DNA of 64,000 bases from contig CP082927.1 of the NCBI GenBank assembly GCA_023038255.1, positions 1,006,146 to 1,070,145 of the forward strand. The letters run 5' to 3'. Of the stretch, positions 7,891 through 16,978 are shown one piece after another. Under the pieces are notes generated by a model that saw only the letters and a list, made by a program, of their open reading frames with translations, was not told the DNA's origin and did not search any database. Source of the DNA: Candidatus Peribacteria bacterium (GTDB taxonomy: Bacteria > Patescibacteriota > Gracilibacteria > Peribacterales > Peribacteraceae). How positions within the stretch are numbered: position 1 is the first letter of the stretch; every line of letters begins with the position of its first letter. The translations under genes and the position numbers were made by a program.

Positions 7891-9423
7891 TCATTCTTCC
7901 TGAAGGTGCTTAAAGACTTCTCTGAAACGGATATATTCAAGCAGGCGCAATCCTGTCCATCGTCCCAGAATCACATCGAAGACAACGGTCAGGAGCACGA
8001 TTTCCGGATACGCCAGGATGAGCGACTGGAAGACATCCCACTGTACAATGAAGACACAAATAAGAGACGCGGCAATGGTTTCAAGCACACCGATAATCGC
8101 AGACTTCCATCCCTCTTCTGTCTTGAGCGCGAGGAAACTTTCGGTGAGTGTACTCATGATGAGCAGAATGAAAATCGTCTCACGCGAGAACGTGATGCCG
8201 TATGCAGCACTGACACCCATCAGGATCAGGAGAGTGAAACTGACCACTGTCAGAATGACTGCCACTTTCGGAATGTAGAGAAGTCTCCAGCGCTTCATGG
8301 CAGCACGTGTTGCATAGCCGGTAAAGAGAATGAAGAGCAGGAAAAACACACCGAGTTGCCAACCAAGTGCAAGGAAACTGAGGGCGATGATTGATGGCGT
8401 GTACAAGCCAAAAGTAGTGATTCCAACCACCTGCTTCAGGAACGCAAGAATGAGCGCAATAAAGGGCAGAACAAGGAGCAGGATAACGGTCTGGCTGGGG
8501 ACACCTTTAATGAGCATGGTATTCACAAGTGACGACAGGATATTCCACGGACGCAGTCCCGCACTTGATGCATTGATGATGACATTTTCCATGTCACGCG
8601 TCTGGAGTTCCTGCAAAAACTGATCGACAGACGGTGCCTGCAGGAGCGGATCAATCGCCTCCTTTCTGGTGAGCACAATCTGCTGCGGATGGAGCACGGA
8701 ATATTGTCCGCGCGCCGTACGTGCGAGTGTCTGCAGACTGCCATCCGTCAGGAGGACAATCGTCTGATTATTCATACCCGCGAGCAGCTCTGCATTGCCT
8801 GCAACCGCACGCTGCAATGACTGCAGTCCGGAGATGCCACCGGTCCACAGCACAATCGCATTCGCACCCGCAAGTGAATCCGCCTGTTCGGTCAGAAGAA
8901 GGCTCAGCGCCTCTTCATCCCCCAGAGGAGATGTAGACGAATTTGGCCGAAGGATGCGCAAAAACACTCCTGCTTCGGATGCGATTTTCTGATGAATAAC
9001 GAGCTTTTCCGGCGGAACCGATGCCGCGGCCACAAGAACGATTTTGCGGTTATAGACGTTCACGACGTGGGTGATCTCCGATGTCTCCACCTGACCCGCT
9101 GTCGTGCGGACCGTTACCACCAAACGGAAGAGCAGACTGCCGGCGGACTCCGGCGTGTACACCGCCTCCACTGTCTCGCTGATGGGTTGCGACCTCCCTG
9201 CCACGAACCACCGGTACGTCACCGTACTTCCGGAACTTCTGTTTACCGTTGCATCCAGCACAATCGTGCGGCCGATCGCTACATCATCCGGACCGGTAAT
9301 GACGCCGATCAGCGCTGCAGAAGACGATGATGATTCTGCTTCCTGTGCTATGGCAACAGATGTGGTGGCAAGAAAAAACACACAGAAACCGGCGGCACCG
9401 ATGCGGGACAGAAGGTTCATCAT
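7891..9423 (-). CDS. 7TM protein of the inactive-transglutaminase/7TM family
   Basis: 510 residues. A signal peptide (1-26, ending AIAQ) is followed by a PKD/Ig-like domain (about 38-125, ending in a YNRKIVLVA strand), a second extracytoplasmic domain (about 125-290), then a run of membrane helices (about 300-490) with TFGLYTPSIIALSFLALGW and GRWTGLRLLEYIRF. This matches the '7 transmembrane helices usually fused to an inactive transglutaminase' family, but a different extracellular module replaces the transglutaminase domain. It is transcribed just ahead of the ATP-grasp/RimB/DUF1704 fusion, the expected partner set, so the two probably act together at the membrane. Confidence 0.8.
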   Translation of the reverse strand: MMNLLSRIGAAGFCVFFLATTSVAIAQEAESSSSSAALIGVITGPDDVAIGRTIVLDATVNRSSGSTVTYRWFVAGRSQPISETVEAVYTPESAGSLLFRLVVTVRTTAGQVETSEITHVVNVYNRKIVLVAAASVPPEKLVIHQKIASEAGVFLRILRPNSSTSPLGDEEALSLLLTEQADSLAGANAIVLWTGGISGLQSLQRAVAGNAELLAGMNNQTIVLLTDGSLQTLARTARGQYSVLHPQQIVLTRKEAIDPLLQAPSVDQFLQELQTRDMENVIINASSAGLRPWNILSSLVNTMLIKGVPSQTVILLLVLPFIALILAFLKQVVGITTFGLYTPSIIALSFLALGWQLGVFFLLFILFTGYATRAAMKRWRLLYIPKVAVILTVVSFTLLILMGVSAAYGITFSRETIFILLIMSTLTESFLALKTEEGWKSAIIGVLETIAASLICVFIVQWDVFQSLILAYPEIVLLTVVFDVILGRWTGLRLLEYIRFREVFKHLQEE

Positions 9424-9428
9424 ACTGT

Positions 9429-9791
9429 TTAAGCGGCAAGGGAACGATTGCGCTCAGTGCGTGCTTTACGGACACGACCTTTCTGACTGCGCATTTCTTT
9501 GTATCGGATAAGCTGCGGCTCAATTTTTTCCGCCGCACGGTCAAACGCCTCCACCACTCCTTTTTTGCGGGATTCTGCACGGAACTGCTTTTTCGGCAGT
9601 TCAATGGTGATCATGACTTTAATCATGTCATTTTCCTTCTTTGTATCCCGCCGCTCCGCTTCCACGCGGATAACGGACGATTCATCCTTTAAACGGCTGC
9701 AATATGTAGCCAATTTGCCGATTTTTCTGGCAACAGCCAGTAATTCCTTATCCGTATACGTAAGCCCTTTTTCAAAGTGTTCGATCTGCAT
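9429..9791 (-). CDS. hpf: Ribosome hibernation promoting factor, short form
   Basis: A 120-residue HPF/RaiA-family protein that binds the small-subunit decoding centre in dormant ribosomes. The N-terminus (MQIEHFEKGLTYTDKELL) and the strand pair SSVIRVEAER and MIKVMITIELP show the beta-alpha-beta-beta-beta-alpha fold. The basic C-terminal tail is KGRVRKARTERNRS. It lacks the dimerisation domain of long HPF. The open frame reaches back to 9926, but the family N-terminus sets ATG 9791. It lies 5 bases upstream of the 7TM gene and is divergent from the unknown cassette. Confidence 0.85.
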   Translation of the reverse strand: MQIEHFEKGLTYTDKELLAVARKIGKLATYCSRLKDESSVIRVEAERRDTKKENDMIKVMITIELPKKQFRAESRKKGVVEAFDRAAEKIEPQLIRYKEMRSQKGRVRKARTERNRSLAA

Positions 9792-9851
9792 GGAATAAGG
9801 GGGAAAAGAACACCGCGGATGATAGCACAAATACACTAAAAAAGCCGGATA

Positions 9852-9880
9852 TTGTCCAAAAAACCGATTTATGCTATAAT
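9852..9880 (+). promoter_or_regulatory. Promoter of the unknown-gene cassette
   Basis: TTGTCC at 9852-9857, a 17-base spacer, and TATAAT at 9875-9880 preceded by TGC (extended -10). Start codon ATG at 9904. This is one of the best sigma-70-type promoters in the window. Confidence 0.7.
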
Positions 9881-9903
9881 TTCTGGAAACATTCACGCAT
9901 TCT

Positions 9904-11058
9904 ATGCCTCCAAAAACTACAAACACCCCAAAGCCAAATCCTCAGGCTGGGCCACAAGCATCAGCGGGTGCGGAAAAACAGCAGGAGAAATTGGATGTGA
10001 TGCAAAAATTGCAGAATCTGAAACAGGTTCTTGAAAAACGTATCAGCGAAGGCGACAAATCTGCGGAGCTCCCGCAGCAATTGGAAAATCTGAAAAAGCT
10101 GGAGGCAAAGACACAAAAGGAAAAACTGACAGCTGCAGAAGAACAGGAAATTTCAGAGAAATATGAAAAACTTGATGCGCTCGAAAAGCAGATTGCCGAG
10201 TCGGATGATGTCAAAAAAGACGTGACACCTGTGCCGGAAAAACCGAAAGATTTCATGAGCAAAATCGGCACAATGATCGAGCACTACAAGAACTTTTTTG
10301 CGTATCAGCTGGCACCACTGCTCGCATCCCTGAAAGGCATCCCCTTCTTCGGTGGTGACTCGACTGTCACCATGATTGAAACATTTTTGGGCATGGAAAA
10401 AACAATGCTCTTCAGTGCGCTTCGCGAAAAGCAGATCGATCCTGTGTTTCATCCGGATAATCCCGGACAGGATACAAAGGCGATTGATGAGATGATTTCA
10501 ATGGCTAAAGATGTTTGTAAAGAAAACAGTGCATACACACTCAGGGGGTTCTTTGATTCTGCCGCTATGAGCTTTGCCGATCATCTGGAAAAAACAACAA
10601 GCAGAAAAACATTTACTCTCCAGGAACTTGCCGATTTCACTCAGAAAAATGTATTCGGGAAGGAATTAGATCAGGCAAAAAAAGACAAGGCCGCGGAAGG
10701 ACCTTCTTTGCCTGTTACATTGGAATCAAAGGGGGTGAATATGGTTAGTGCAACACGCGATAACAAAACGGTGAACGCCAAATTAGACAATGGCAAAATA
10801 AATATTGATGGAAATCCATGGCAACTCTCTTATAGAAACAAAAATGATGTAGTACCTGTCACAGAACTGAAGATCGAAAATGGAAAACTCATGATAACCG
10901 TTGATACCGGACAAAAGAATATTCTCAATGGAACGGCAGTCACCATGCCATACATCTTTGAAAGCAATAGGGACTTGGAAAATTTGTTAAAAAAGATAGA
11001 GCAAAAAACACCCTACCCGATTGAAGTGTACGGCGTGGAATTCAGACCCTCTGTCTAA
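9904..11058 (+). CDS. Unknown protein with an N-terminal coiled coil
   Basis: 384 residues, no signal peptide or clear membrane helix. Residues about 25-105 are highly charged and form a likely coiled coil (KLQNLKQVLEKRISEGD, then EEQEISEKYEKLDALEKQ). The centre (about 115-250) is mixed helical and includes AYTLRGFFDSAAMSFADHLE. The C-terminus (about 265-384) is beta-rich (VNAKLDNGKINIDGNPWQL). I do not recognise the family. It is the first gene of a four-gene run with its own strong promoter, so its role is probably shared with the 1482-codon gene downstream. Confidence 0.75.
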   Translation: MPPKTTNTPKPNPQAGPQASAGAEKQQEKLDVMQKLQNLKQVLEKRISEGDKSAELPQQLENLKKLEAKTQKEKLTAAEEQEISEKYEKLDALEKQIAESDDVKKDVTPVPEKPKDFMSKIGTMIEHYKNFFAYQLAPLLASLKGIPFFGGDSTVTMIETFLGMEKTMLFSALREKQIDPVFHPDNPGQDTKAIDEMISMAKDVCKENSAYTLRGFFDSAAMSFADHLEKTTSRKTFTLQELADFTQKNVFGKELDQAKKDKAAEGPSLPVTLESKGVNMVSATRDNKTVNAKLDNGKINIDGNPWQLSYRNKNDVVPVTELKIENGKLMITVDTGQKNILNGTAVTMPYIFESNRDLENLLKKIEQKTPYPIEVYGVEFRPSV

Positions 11059-11063
11059 ACCTT

Positions 11064-11315
11064 ATGAATACCCCCGACTCCCCCTCCGGCATTGAAACCC
11101 AGGATGAAGACGTTGTAGTCGAAAAGGCACAGCGCCGTATTCATGCAAAAATAGGTGATATTCTGACCGGAACCGTTGAAATAGGTGCAGATGCAGCAAT
11201 CGGGACAGCCAAAGTACTGGCATACGGCACCGGAAGAGCTGTTCGCGGTGTTTTTGACATTGGAAGAGCCATAAAGGGAGGTCTCGAAAATAAGAGCTAT
11301 CACCAGTCTGCGTAA
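11064..11315 (+). CDS. Small unknown protein of the cassette
   Basis: 83 residues starting 5 bases after the previous stop, so translationally linked to it. An acidic start (PSGIETQDEDVVVEKAQ) is followed by a small-residue stretch (TGTVEIGADAAIGTAKVLAYG) that could be a weak amphipathic or membrane-associating helix. No family recognised. A terminator-like hairpin follows directly. Confidence 0.65.
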   Translation: MNTPDSPSGIETQDEDVVVEKAQRRIHAKIGDILTGTVEIGADAAIGTAKVLAYGTGRAVRGVFDIGRAIKGGLENKSYHQSA

Positions 11316-11320
11316 GGCTG

Positions 11321-11356
11321 AAAACGGTCTTTCTATAGGAGAAAGGGCTGTTTTGT
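11321..11356 (+). terminator. Terminator hairpin before the 1482-codon gene
   Basis: 11321-11333 pairs with 11341-11354 through 13 pairs including two G-U pairs and one bulge, then a T-rich end. The G-U pairs form only in the plus transcript. It ends right at the extended -10 of the next gene, so the cassette has at least two transcription units. Confidence 0.55.
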
Positions 11357-11364
11357 GCTATACT
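11356..11364 (+). promoter_or_regulatory. Extended -10 promoter of the 1482-codon gene
   Basis: TGCTATACT, a perfect extended -10 element (TGN before TATACT). No good -35 box is seen because that region is occupied by the terminator stem. The ATG is 33 bases downstream. Confidence 0.5.
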
Positions 11365-11396
11365 GGGAAGATTTATTCATGCTGAACCTGTGACGT

Positions 11397-14300
11397 ATGG
11401 CAGACACGCTCAAACAAACAGCGCCCTCTCTGAAAGTCTCAGAGATCATGAAAAATGCGGAAGCGCAGGTGCCCGTTGATGAAGTGACCGTGCGCCAGCT
11501 GACTGATCTCGAACTCGACGATTTGTCGGACGCGATTCAGTCGTCCACTGTCATCAAAGACCAGCAGAAAGAACATGCGAAACTCGTGATCCAGAATCAG
11601 CGGGAACTGTTGAAGTTGCAGCGTCAGTTGCCGATCATTCCGTCAGCTATTCAATCTTCCCCGCTTCTCTCTCCAAAACCTGTCGCAGACGCTGTCCCAG
11701 CAGCAATGATGACGCCCGCTCCTCAAGTGGATACTGCTGCACTTCCAAAAACATTCAGCGAAAACGTGCACGATTTTTCTGTAGGCGTCACAGATACAAT
11801 CCTCCCGGATGAATGGACGAAAAACTGGTCCGAGACACAGAAGCAGCGCGCTGGAATGGCTATCACTCTGGGTGGTGTGGCATTGGCTGCATGGGCCCTC
11901 TATTCGTGGAGCAGGGGCAAAGAAGCAGCGCAGAACACAGAAGGCAGTTCAACATGGAAATGGATCGTGGGACTCGGAGTGGCAGGACTCGCTGGAGTGG
12001 GTCTGTACCAGATCTGGAAGAAGTATCAGGGTATGCAGGAGACACTGGAAAACCTGAACAAGCAGCTGAAAGAAACCAAGGATGCAACCGCTGCACTGAC
12101 CGGGAAAGCGCGCGAGGCTGCGGATCGGAAAGTGGCGGAGCTGGAAAAGAAGATTGCAAAGAAGGAGACAGGAAAAACACTGACTGAAAAAGCATCGGAA
12201 ACGGCGGGGGTCATGGTGGCAAAAAAAGCATTCGGACTGCAGTACGATCTTGCAGAAAAACAGGGCGTTCGCGCATTGAACGGACGCAATACCACTCTCC
12301 TGTCCGATGCCCGGGAATTTTTGGATCTGGCAAAAGATGCCCGTCTGCAACTGGTGACTGATTGTATCAACACGGGAAAAGACAGCCGCGATAAGCCGTT
12401 CATTGACCTGATCAATGCCGCCTATCCGGCAACACCCTATGCAGAGCAGACACCGCTTGATCAGGAGCGGCATATGAAAGCAGCAAAGTTTATCGTGAGC
12501 TTCTTCAAGAAATATCAAAAGGAAATTGAGGCCGCAGGTAAAAGTTCCAAGCGCAATCTGCAGACATGCACGATTGCGGAAGGATTGGATTTTTACTCTC
12601 ATGCCATTGAGGGAACAATGGAATTGGCTGACGCCCTGAACGTCACAAGCGTTATGGGAGGATTCATGAAAGGCGGATTGCCGGCTTTCAAAGATCTCTC
12701 ACAGAAGCTCTTCCGCGATACGGTGGATCTGCAAAAACAGATGCGCATCCGTTTTATTCTGGAAGATCTGAAAGCATCCGTTCCATCTGTTCAGGAAAAA
12801 ACTGACGAAGAGTTTGATGAGATTGCGAAGCAGACATCGCTTTTCTTTGTATCCAACAGCAGCATTACACTGAACAACCTGGAAGAAGCACTCGCAAAAG
12901 ACACAACGTCTCTTCCGGAAACAAAAGACATGATCCATGCACTGGCAGAAATCCTGGTACAGTCGAGCACTATTGCCAGCTTGCAGTCCTCTGTCTTCAT
13001 TCCTGTCAACGATGGACAGAGAACGGAAAAAGACCGGGAAACTGCAGAAGCAATTGATGCATTGCTGACAAACGGTGACATCCCGCTTGGCGACGCATTC
13101 CAGTTATTCTATCTCCTCAAAAACAAAAACGTCTCGCTGCTCCTGACCTACAAGGTCATTGATATCCTTCATGACAGCAAGCAATACAACGCACTCGCTG
13201 TGGACAGGTACCACAATATTTCCGGAAAACTGATGGGAGAAATTTTGAGCAGCGGGCTCTCGATTGATGAGTTGGCCATCAAAATGAATCTGACAGAAGA
13301 GCAGAAAATAGAGCTGAATAACATGCTGCTCTACATTCAGGAAAAAACGGGCGGATTGGTGGAAGACACCATGACCAATGCATCCGCTCTTGTTTCCAAT
13401 AATAAATTACTCTTCACCGCGCTCATGGGTCCGAGATTGGTTGCAGCAACCGCAGGTGTAGTTGGCACTGCCACAAACTTTATATTGCCCGTTTTCAAGT
13501 ACGATCAGTGGGCTCAAATACGAGAACTTTCGAATTTGCAGAATGATCACACCGCGGTGCAGGCATACATTAAAAAATATAAAATCGTGCAACGACTGCA
13601 ACAGCGCGGTATGACCGCAGCGGCTGCAACACTTGAAGCAGAGAAATTGGTCATCAGTGGCCGCGTGAATGCGATGGCTGCTGTGGGAGATCATCAAACC
13701 GAACACCTCGGAAAATGGGCATTCTGGAAAGTACGGGATAGATGGAAGGACTGGTGGAGATATGAATGGGAGCCACGCATGAACGGTATGGAAGCTGTGC
13801 GTGATGCAAAGGGAGTCCTGCCAAAAACTGCTCTGCAGAAAGTTGGAACCGGCGTACGCGTCGGGCTCGGCACTGCCACGGTAGCGCTGACCGCCTATGA
13901 ATACGTCGACTATATCTATGAACGTCAGCGTATTTCTCAGGAGATGTCTCTGGAAACAGACGCAACCAAGAGAGATATGCTCTGGCACGAATTGCGCGCA
14001 AAGGAATACAGCCTTGCTGCAGACACGATTGGAGGAGGTATGCTGCTCACTGGTGTCGGTACCATTCCGGCAACAGCGCTGCTCCTGGCAAACATGGGAG
14101 GACAGATGCTGAAATCCGGCATTGATGAGGGTGTGAATTACACGCTGTTGCGTCAGAAAGATTTTGCCAATGTTGATCAGGCAACCATTCTGGAAACCAT
14201 TGATCGTTCCAGTCGGGGTTATACGTACATGTCCCGTTCGCAGGCACTGTCGGCCAATCTCGGCATGGTGGATGAATCAGTCAAAACAGCCAACCAGTTC

Positions 14301-15845
14301 GTCCGTGGCGAAGCCTACCGCGCCTATTTTGAGCACCTCTCTCACGAACTGCCGGACATGGGTGAGGAATATCTGACCGATGAAGAGCATCACGAAGACC
14401 GCGCCAAGCAAATGGCACGCCTCGGAAGCATCAATGCAGATCAGCGTGGAAAATACATCAGTGCAGCAGAGGAATATATCCGCTCGCACACAGAAGGAAA
14501 GTACACAACCGTTACACCCGACATGCTGAGAAATGCGGAAATGTACGCACGCATCGTGGCAGGTGAGTGGAGAGCCTGCATCCTGAAGGGAATTGATCCA
14601 ACCTTCCAATCCCTGAAATGGTCAGACACGGAACAGGCAGACGGCACGATCATAAAAGGAAAGGGAAGCATTGTAGCCGAGATGATAACAAAGCTGGATG
14701 AGATCAATGCAGAATCTCTGCAGCAGATGAAAGACAAACGTCCGTCCCACTTCATTAGAGATACAAAAACCATGCTGCTCGTACAGCTGACACATGAGCT
14801 GTCGGACATGGAAATGCGCATTCGCACAGCAGACTTTGACGGGCTGGAAATGACCGGTGGCGAAGGATACAGCGAGAATGTCGCACGCCTGACAACGGCA
14901 TACTTCCTGCAAAAGGCACTGGCGGAACAGGTCGATGCACTACAGCAAAAGACAAGTCCTATCACAGCATCCGACGTACAGGACAGCATGGCGGCACTGC
15001 GTCAGATTCTTTCTCAGGAGCCGCTCTACTATCAGCGTATCGGGCGCACACAGCTCCAGTGGAAAGAATTCGGTGACCCGTCGAAATATGAACATATTTC
15101 CTCACTCCTCTCCCCTGGAGGCATGGTCCGACACATCGAAGAGCGGGGCGGCAAAAGCACCAATACGCAGGAATCACAATCTCCCGAGCAGTTAGGCGCA
15201 GTCACGATGACAGACCTGATGAATCCGGGCGAAGACACAGTGCGCATCAGAGGGACAGCAGTGGTCGTAAAAGGAGCAAAAGGTTATAAGTTCCTTCCCT
15301 CCAAAGGCGGCTACCTGCTGGACTACACTCAGGCAATCGAACCGAAAACAGATGATCCCATTACCCTGCCTTTCGGAACCTATGCCATTTATCTCCCGGG
15401 AGAAAAGATCCCGACAAAAACACTCACCAATGAAACAACGGGCCCTGGTCAGCGCGGGCTCGTCACTCTGGAAAAAAGACAAAACCAAAGGGAATTAGAC
15501 GAAAGCCGCGTCTTGCGTATCCGCGAGATACGCAGAAATCGGGGCGAAGAAATCCTGCGCAATGCTTCGGCCAGCGCTGATACCAGTCTGACCCATGACT
15601 GCGGATCTATCTGGAGAGTGCGTTACAGCGTCTTCGACAATCCTCTCTATGCGTATTTTGATGCGGACATCAATAAGTGGAAGGTGAAGAGCGGCCAATG
15701 GATCACAACAGATGTGGGGGAACGCCGTCTCGCACTGCAGGGAACAGAGGCAGAGGATGTACGCCTGACAGGAAAGCGCTGGGCACAGCAAAAATATGAA
15801 TACGTCCTGCAGCAACTTGCCTCCGTCAATAGCCAAACCGAATAA
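11397..15845 (+). CDS. Giant unknown membrane-associated protein
   Basis: 1482 residues. A Pro/Ala/Gln-rich N-terminal region is followed by two membrane helices (about 152-171 and 187-205, with a short loop) and a coiled coil (about 207-260, KELEKKIAKKETGK-like). The rest is a long, mainly helical body with hydrophobic patches near 655-700 and around 810-890 (GGGMLLTGVGTIPATALLLAN), then a C-terminal beta-rich part (about 1270-1480). I see no enzyme motif. It could be a large scaffold or toxin-like surface protein; that is a guess. Its stop overlaps the start of the next gene (TAATG). Confidence 0.8.
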   Translation: MADTLKQTAPSLKVSEIMKNAEAQVPVDEVTVRQLTDLELDDLSDAIQSSTVIKDQQKEHAKLVIQNQRELLKLQRQLPIIPSAIQSSPLLSPKPVADAVPAAMMTPAPQVDTAALPKTFSENVHDFSVGVTDTILPDEWTKNWSETQKQRAGMAITLGGVALAAWALYSWSRGKEAAQNTEGSSTWKWIVGLGVAGLAGVGLYQIWKKYQGMQETLENLNKQLKETKDATAALTGKAREAADRKVAELEKKIAKKETGKTLTEKASETAGVMVAKKAFGLQYDLAEKQGVRALNGRNTTLLSDAREFLDLAKDARLQLVTDCINTGKDSRDKPFIDLINAAYPATPYAEQTPLDQERHMKAAKFIVSFFKKYQKEIEAAGKSSKRNLQTCTIAEGLDFYSHAIEGTMELADALNVTSVMGGFMKGGLPAFKDLSQKLFRDTVDLQKQMRIRFILEDLKASVPSVQEKTDEEFDEIAKQTSLFFVSNSSITLNNLEEALAKDTTSLPETKDMIHALAEILVQSSTIASLQSSVFIPVNDGQRTEKDRETAEAIDALLTNGDIPLGDAFQLFYLLKNKNVSLLLTYKVIDILHDSKQYNALAVDRYHNISGKLMGEILSSGLSIDELAIKMNLTEEQKIELNNMLLYIQEKTGGLVEDTMTNASALVSNNKLLFTALMGPRLVAATAGVVGTATNFILPVFKYDQWAQIRELSNLQNDHTAVQAYIKKYKIVQRLQQRGMTAAAATLEAEKLVISGRVNAMAAVGDHQTEHLGKWAFWKVRDRWKDWWRYEWEPRMNGMEAVRDAKGVLPKTALQKVGTGVRVGLGTATVALTAYEYVDYIYERQRISQEMSLETDATKRDMLWHELRAKEYSLAADTIGGGMLLTGVGTIPATALLLANMGGQMLKSGIDEGVNYTLLRQKDFANVDQATILETIDRSSRGYTYMSRSQALSANLGMVDESVKTANQFVRGEAYRAYFEHLSHELPDMGEEYLTDEEHHEDRAKQMARLGSINADQRGKYISAAEEYIRSHTEGKYTTVTPDMLRNAEMYARIVAGEWRACILKGIDPTFQSLKWSDTEQADGTIIKGKGSIVAEMITKLDEINAESLQQMKDKRPSHFIRDTKTMLLVQLTHELSDMEMRIRTADFDGLEMTGGEGYSENVARLTTAYFLQKALAEQVDALQQKTSPITASDVQDSMAALRQILSQEPLYYQRIGRTQLQWKEFGDPSKYEHISSLLSPGGMVRHIEERGGKSTNTQESQSPEQLGAVTMTDLMNPGEDTVRIRGTAVVVKGAKGYKFLPSKGGYLLDYTQAIEPKTDDPITLPFGTYAIYLPGEKIPTKTLTNETTGPGQRGLVTLEKRQNQRELDESRVLRIREIRRNRGEEILRNASASADTSLTHDCGSIWRVRYSVFDNPLYAYFDADINKWKVKSGQWITTDVGERRLALQGTEAEDVRLTGKRWAQQKYEYVLQQLASVNSQTE

Positions 15846-16531
15846 TGACCAAACAGAACTCCTCCATCGGCCGCAGCCTCAGGTCGCTCACCACGCAGCT
15901 GACACGGTGGATGAGACCGAGAAAAAAAGTAACAGAGGTTGCAGAAGTGACCAATGAAACCGAAGGAGTTGCGAAGGTAAAACCTGTGACAGAGGTAAAG
16001 CCCAAGCCAAAAGTAATCCGCTCACGACCTGCTCCCAAGCCAAAAATAGAACCCATCGTCAAAGAAGAGCCGATCATTATAGCCGAATCCTTCGTTCCTC
16101 AGGACAAGCCCGACTTGCCCGCCGAAGCCGCAGCGGAGGAGGGACCCGATCTCCGATCTCCGATCTCGGATCTCCTCCAATCTTTCCCCGAGAATAAAAA
16201 CCTCGTCGGCCAGACCGAGGTAATATTTACACTGGACGATAAAAAACACTCACTGATGATCCGCACAGATTGTATGTACCTCGACGCACAGAAGTACCTG
16301 GTCTCCGCAAACGGCGGCGCACTGGGAGGAGATGTGGAGCTTGATATACTGGAATGCAAGCGCGCAGGTCATACCCTGATGCTGAAGGTTGGCGCGTTTG
16401 GAAAAGATGTCACGATCAGCCTGAACAGTGATGAGACAGCGGCAATGTTCGAACTGCTTCTGAAAGGAAAAACCAGTAGACACACCGCCGACCGTGGCCA
16501 GGTGATCGAAATCACCCGCAACAACTACTGA
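15845..16531 (+). CDS. Unknown protein with a Lys/Pro/Glu-rich arm and a beta-rich C-terminal domain
   Basis: 228 residues. The start codon shares a base with the stop of the 1482-codon gene, so the two are translationally coupled. Residues 20-85 are a basic, then Pro/Lys/Glu-rich, probably disordered arm (VKPVTEVKPKPKVI). Residues about 115-228 form a compact domain (QTEVIFTLDDKKHSLMIR, then LDAQKYLVSANGG, then AAMFELLLKG). The arm is partly encoded by four tandem heptamers (16148-16175). No family recognised; probably a partner of the giant protein. Confidence 0.7.
   Translation: MTKQNSSIGRSLRSLTTQLTRWMRPRKKVTEVAEVTNETEGVAKVKPVTEVKPKPKVIRSRPAPKPKIEPIVKEEPIIIAESFVPQDKPDLPAEAAAEEGPDLRSPISDLLQSFPENKNLVGQTEVIFTLDDKKHSLMIRTDCMYLDAQKYLVSANGGALGGDVELDILECKRAGHTLMLKVGAFGKDVTISLNSDETAAMFELLLKGKTSRHTADRGQVIEITRNNY
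16148..16175. repeat. Four tandem heptamers in a coding region
   Basis: GATCTCC, GATCTCC, GATCTCG, GATCTCC. The 7-base period is out of step with codons, so the peptide changes register (DLRSPISDLLQ) while the frame stays open. Confidence 0.7.
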
Positions 16532-16567
16532 AAAACTGCTACCATAGGATCACCGAACCCCAACCCC

Positions 16568-16978
16568 ATGTCCCTTCTCCGTCAGTACATCTTCCTCACG
16601 CCGCTCATCGTCATGGTGCTGTCGGATTTTCTGAAAGTGACCATTGAATACATTCTCACAGGTGACTGGCGTTCCGGTATTTTCCGGTCGGGCGGTATGC
16701 CAAGCAGCCACTCTGCATTCGTGACATCACTCCTGATGGTTGTCGGACACAAAACGGGGTACGACTCCGTGCCGTTTGCCATCAGCTTCGTCTTTGCCTG
16801 TGTCGTCTGGTACGACGCCATGAGCGTCCGCCGCGAGGTGGGGCTGCAGGCAGAAATGCTGAACAGACTCCAGAAATGGACAAAGTTTTCCGAGCGCGTT
16901 GGGCATTCGTTTCTGCAGGTGATTGCGGGTATCGCGTTTGGCGCGATTGTCACGCAAATAGGGATTTGGCTGAGCTGA
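16568..16978 (+). CDS. Divergent PAP2-family (DUF212, YuiD-like) membrane protein
   Basis: 136 residues with about four membrane helices. It shows the acid-phosphatase-superfamily signatures of the divergent PAP2 group: GGMPSSHSA (about 39-47), RREVGLQAEMLN, and GHSFLQVIAG, plus the conserved YDAMSVRR. Probably a lipid-phosphate phosphatase or regulator at the membrane; substrate unknown. The leader is C-rich (CCAACCCC before ATG), with no Shine-Dalgarno. Its last 29 bases overlap the 3' end of convergent proS. Confidence 0.88.
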   Translation: MSLLRQYIFLTPLIVMVLSDFLKVTIEYILTGDWRSGIFRSGGMPSSHSAFVTSLLMVVGHKTGYDSVPFAISFVFACVVWYDAMSVRREVGLQAEMLNRLQKWTKFSERVGHSFLQVIAGIAFGAIVTQIGIWLS

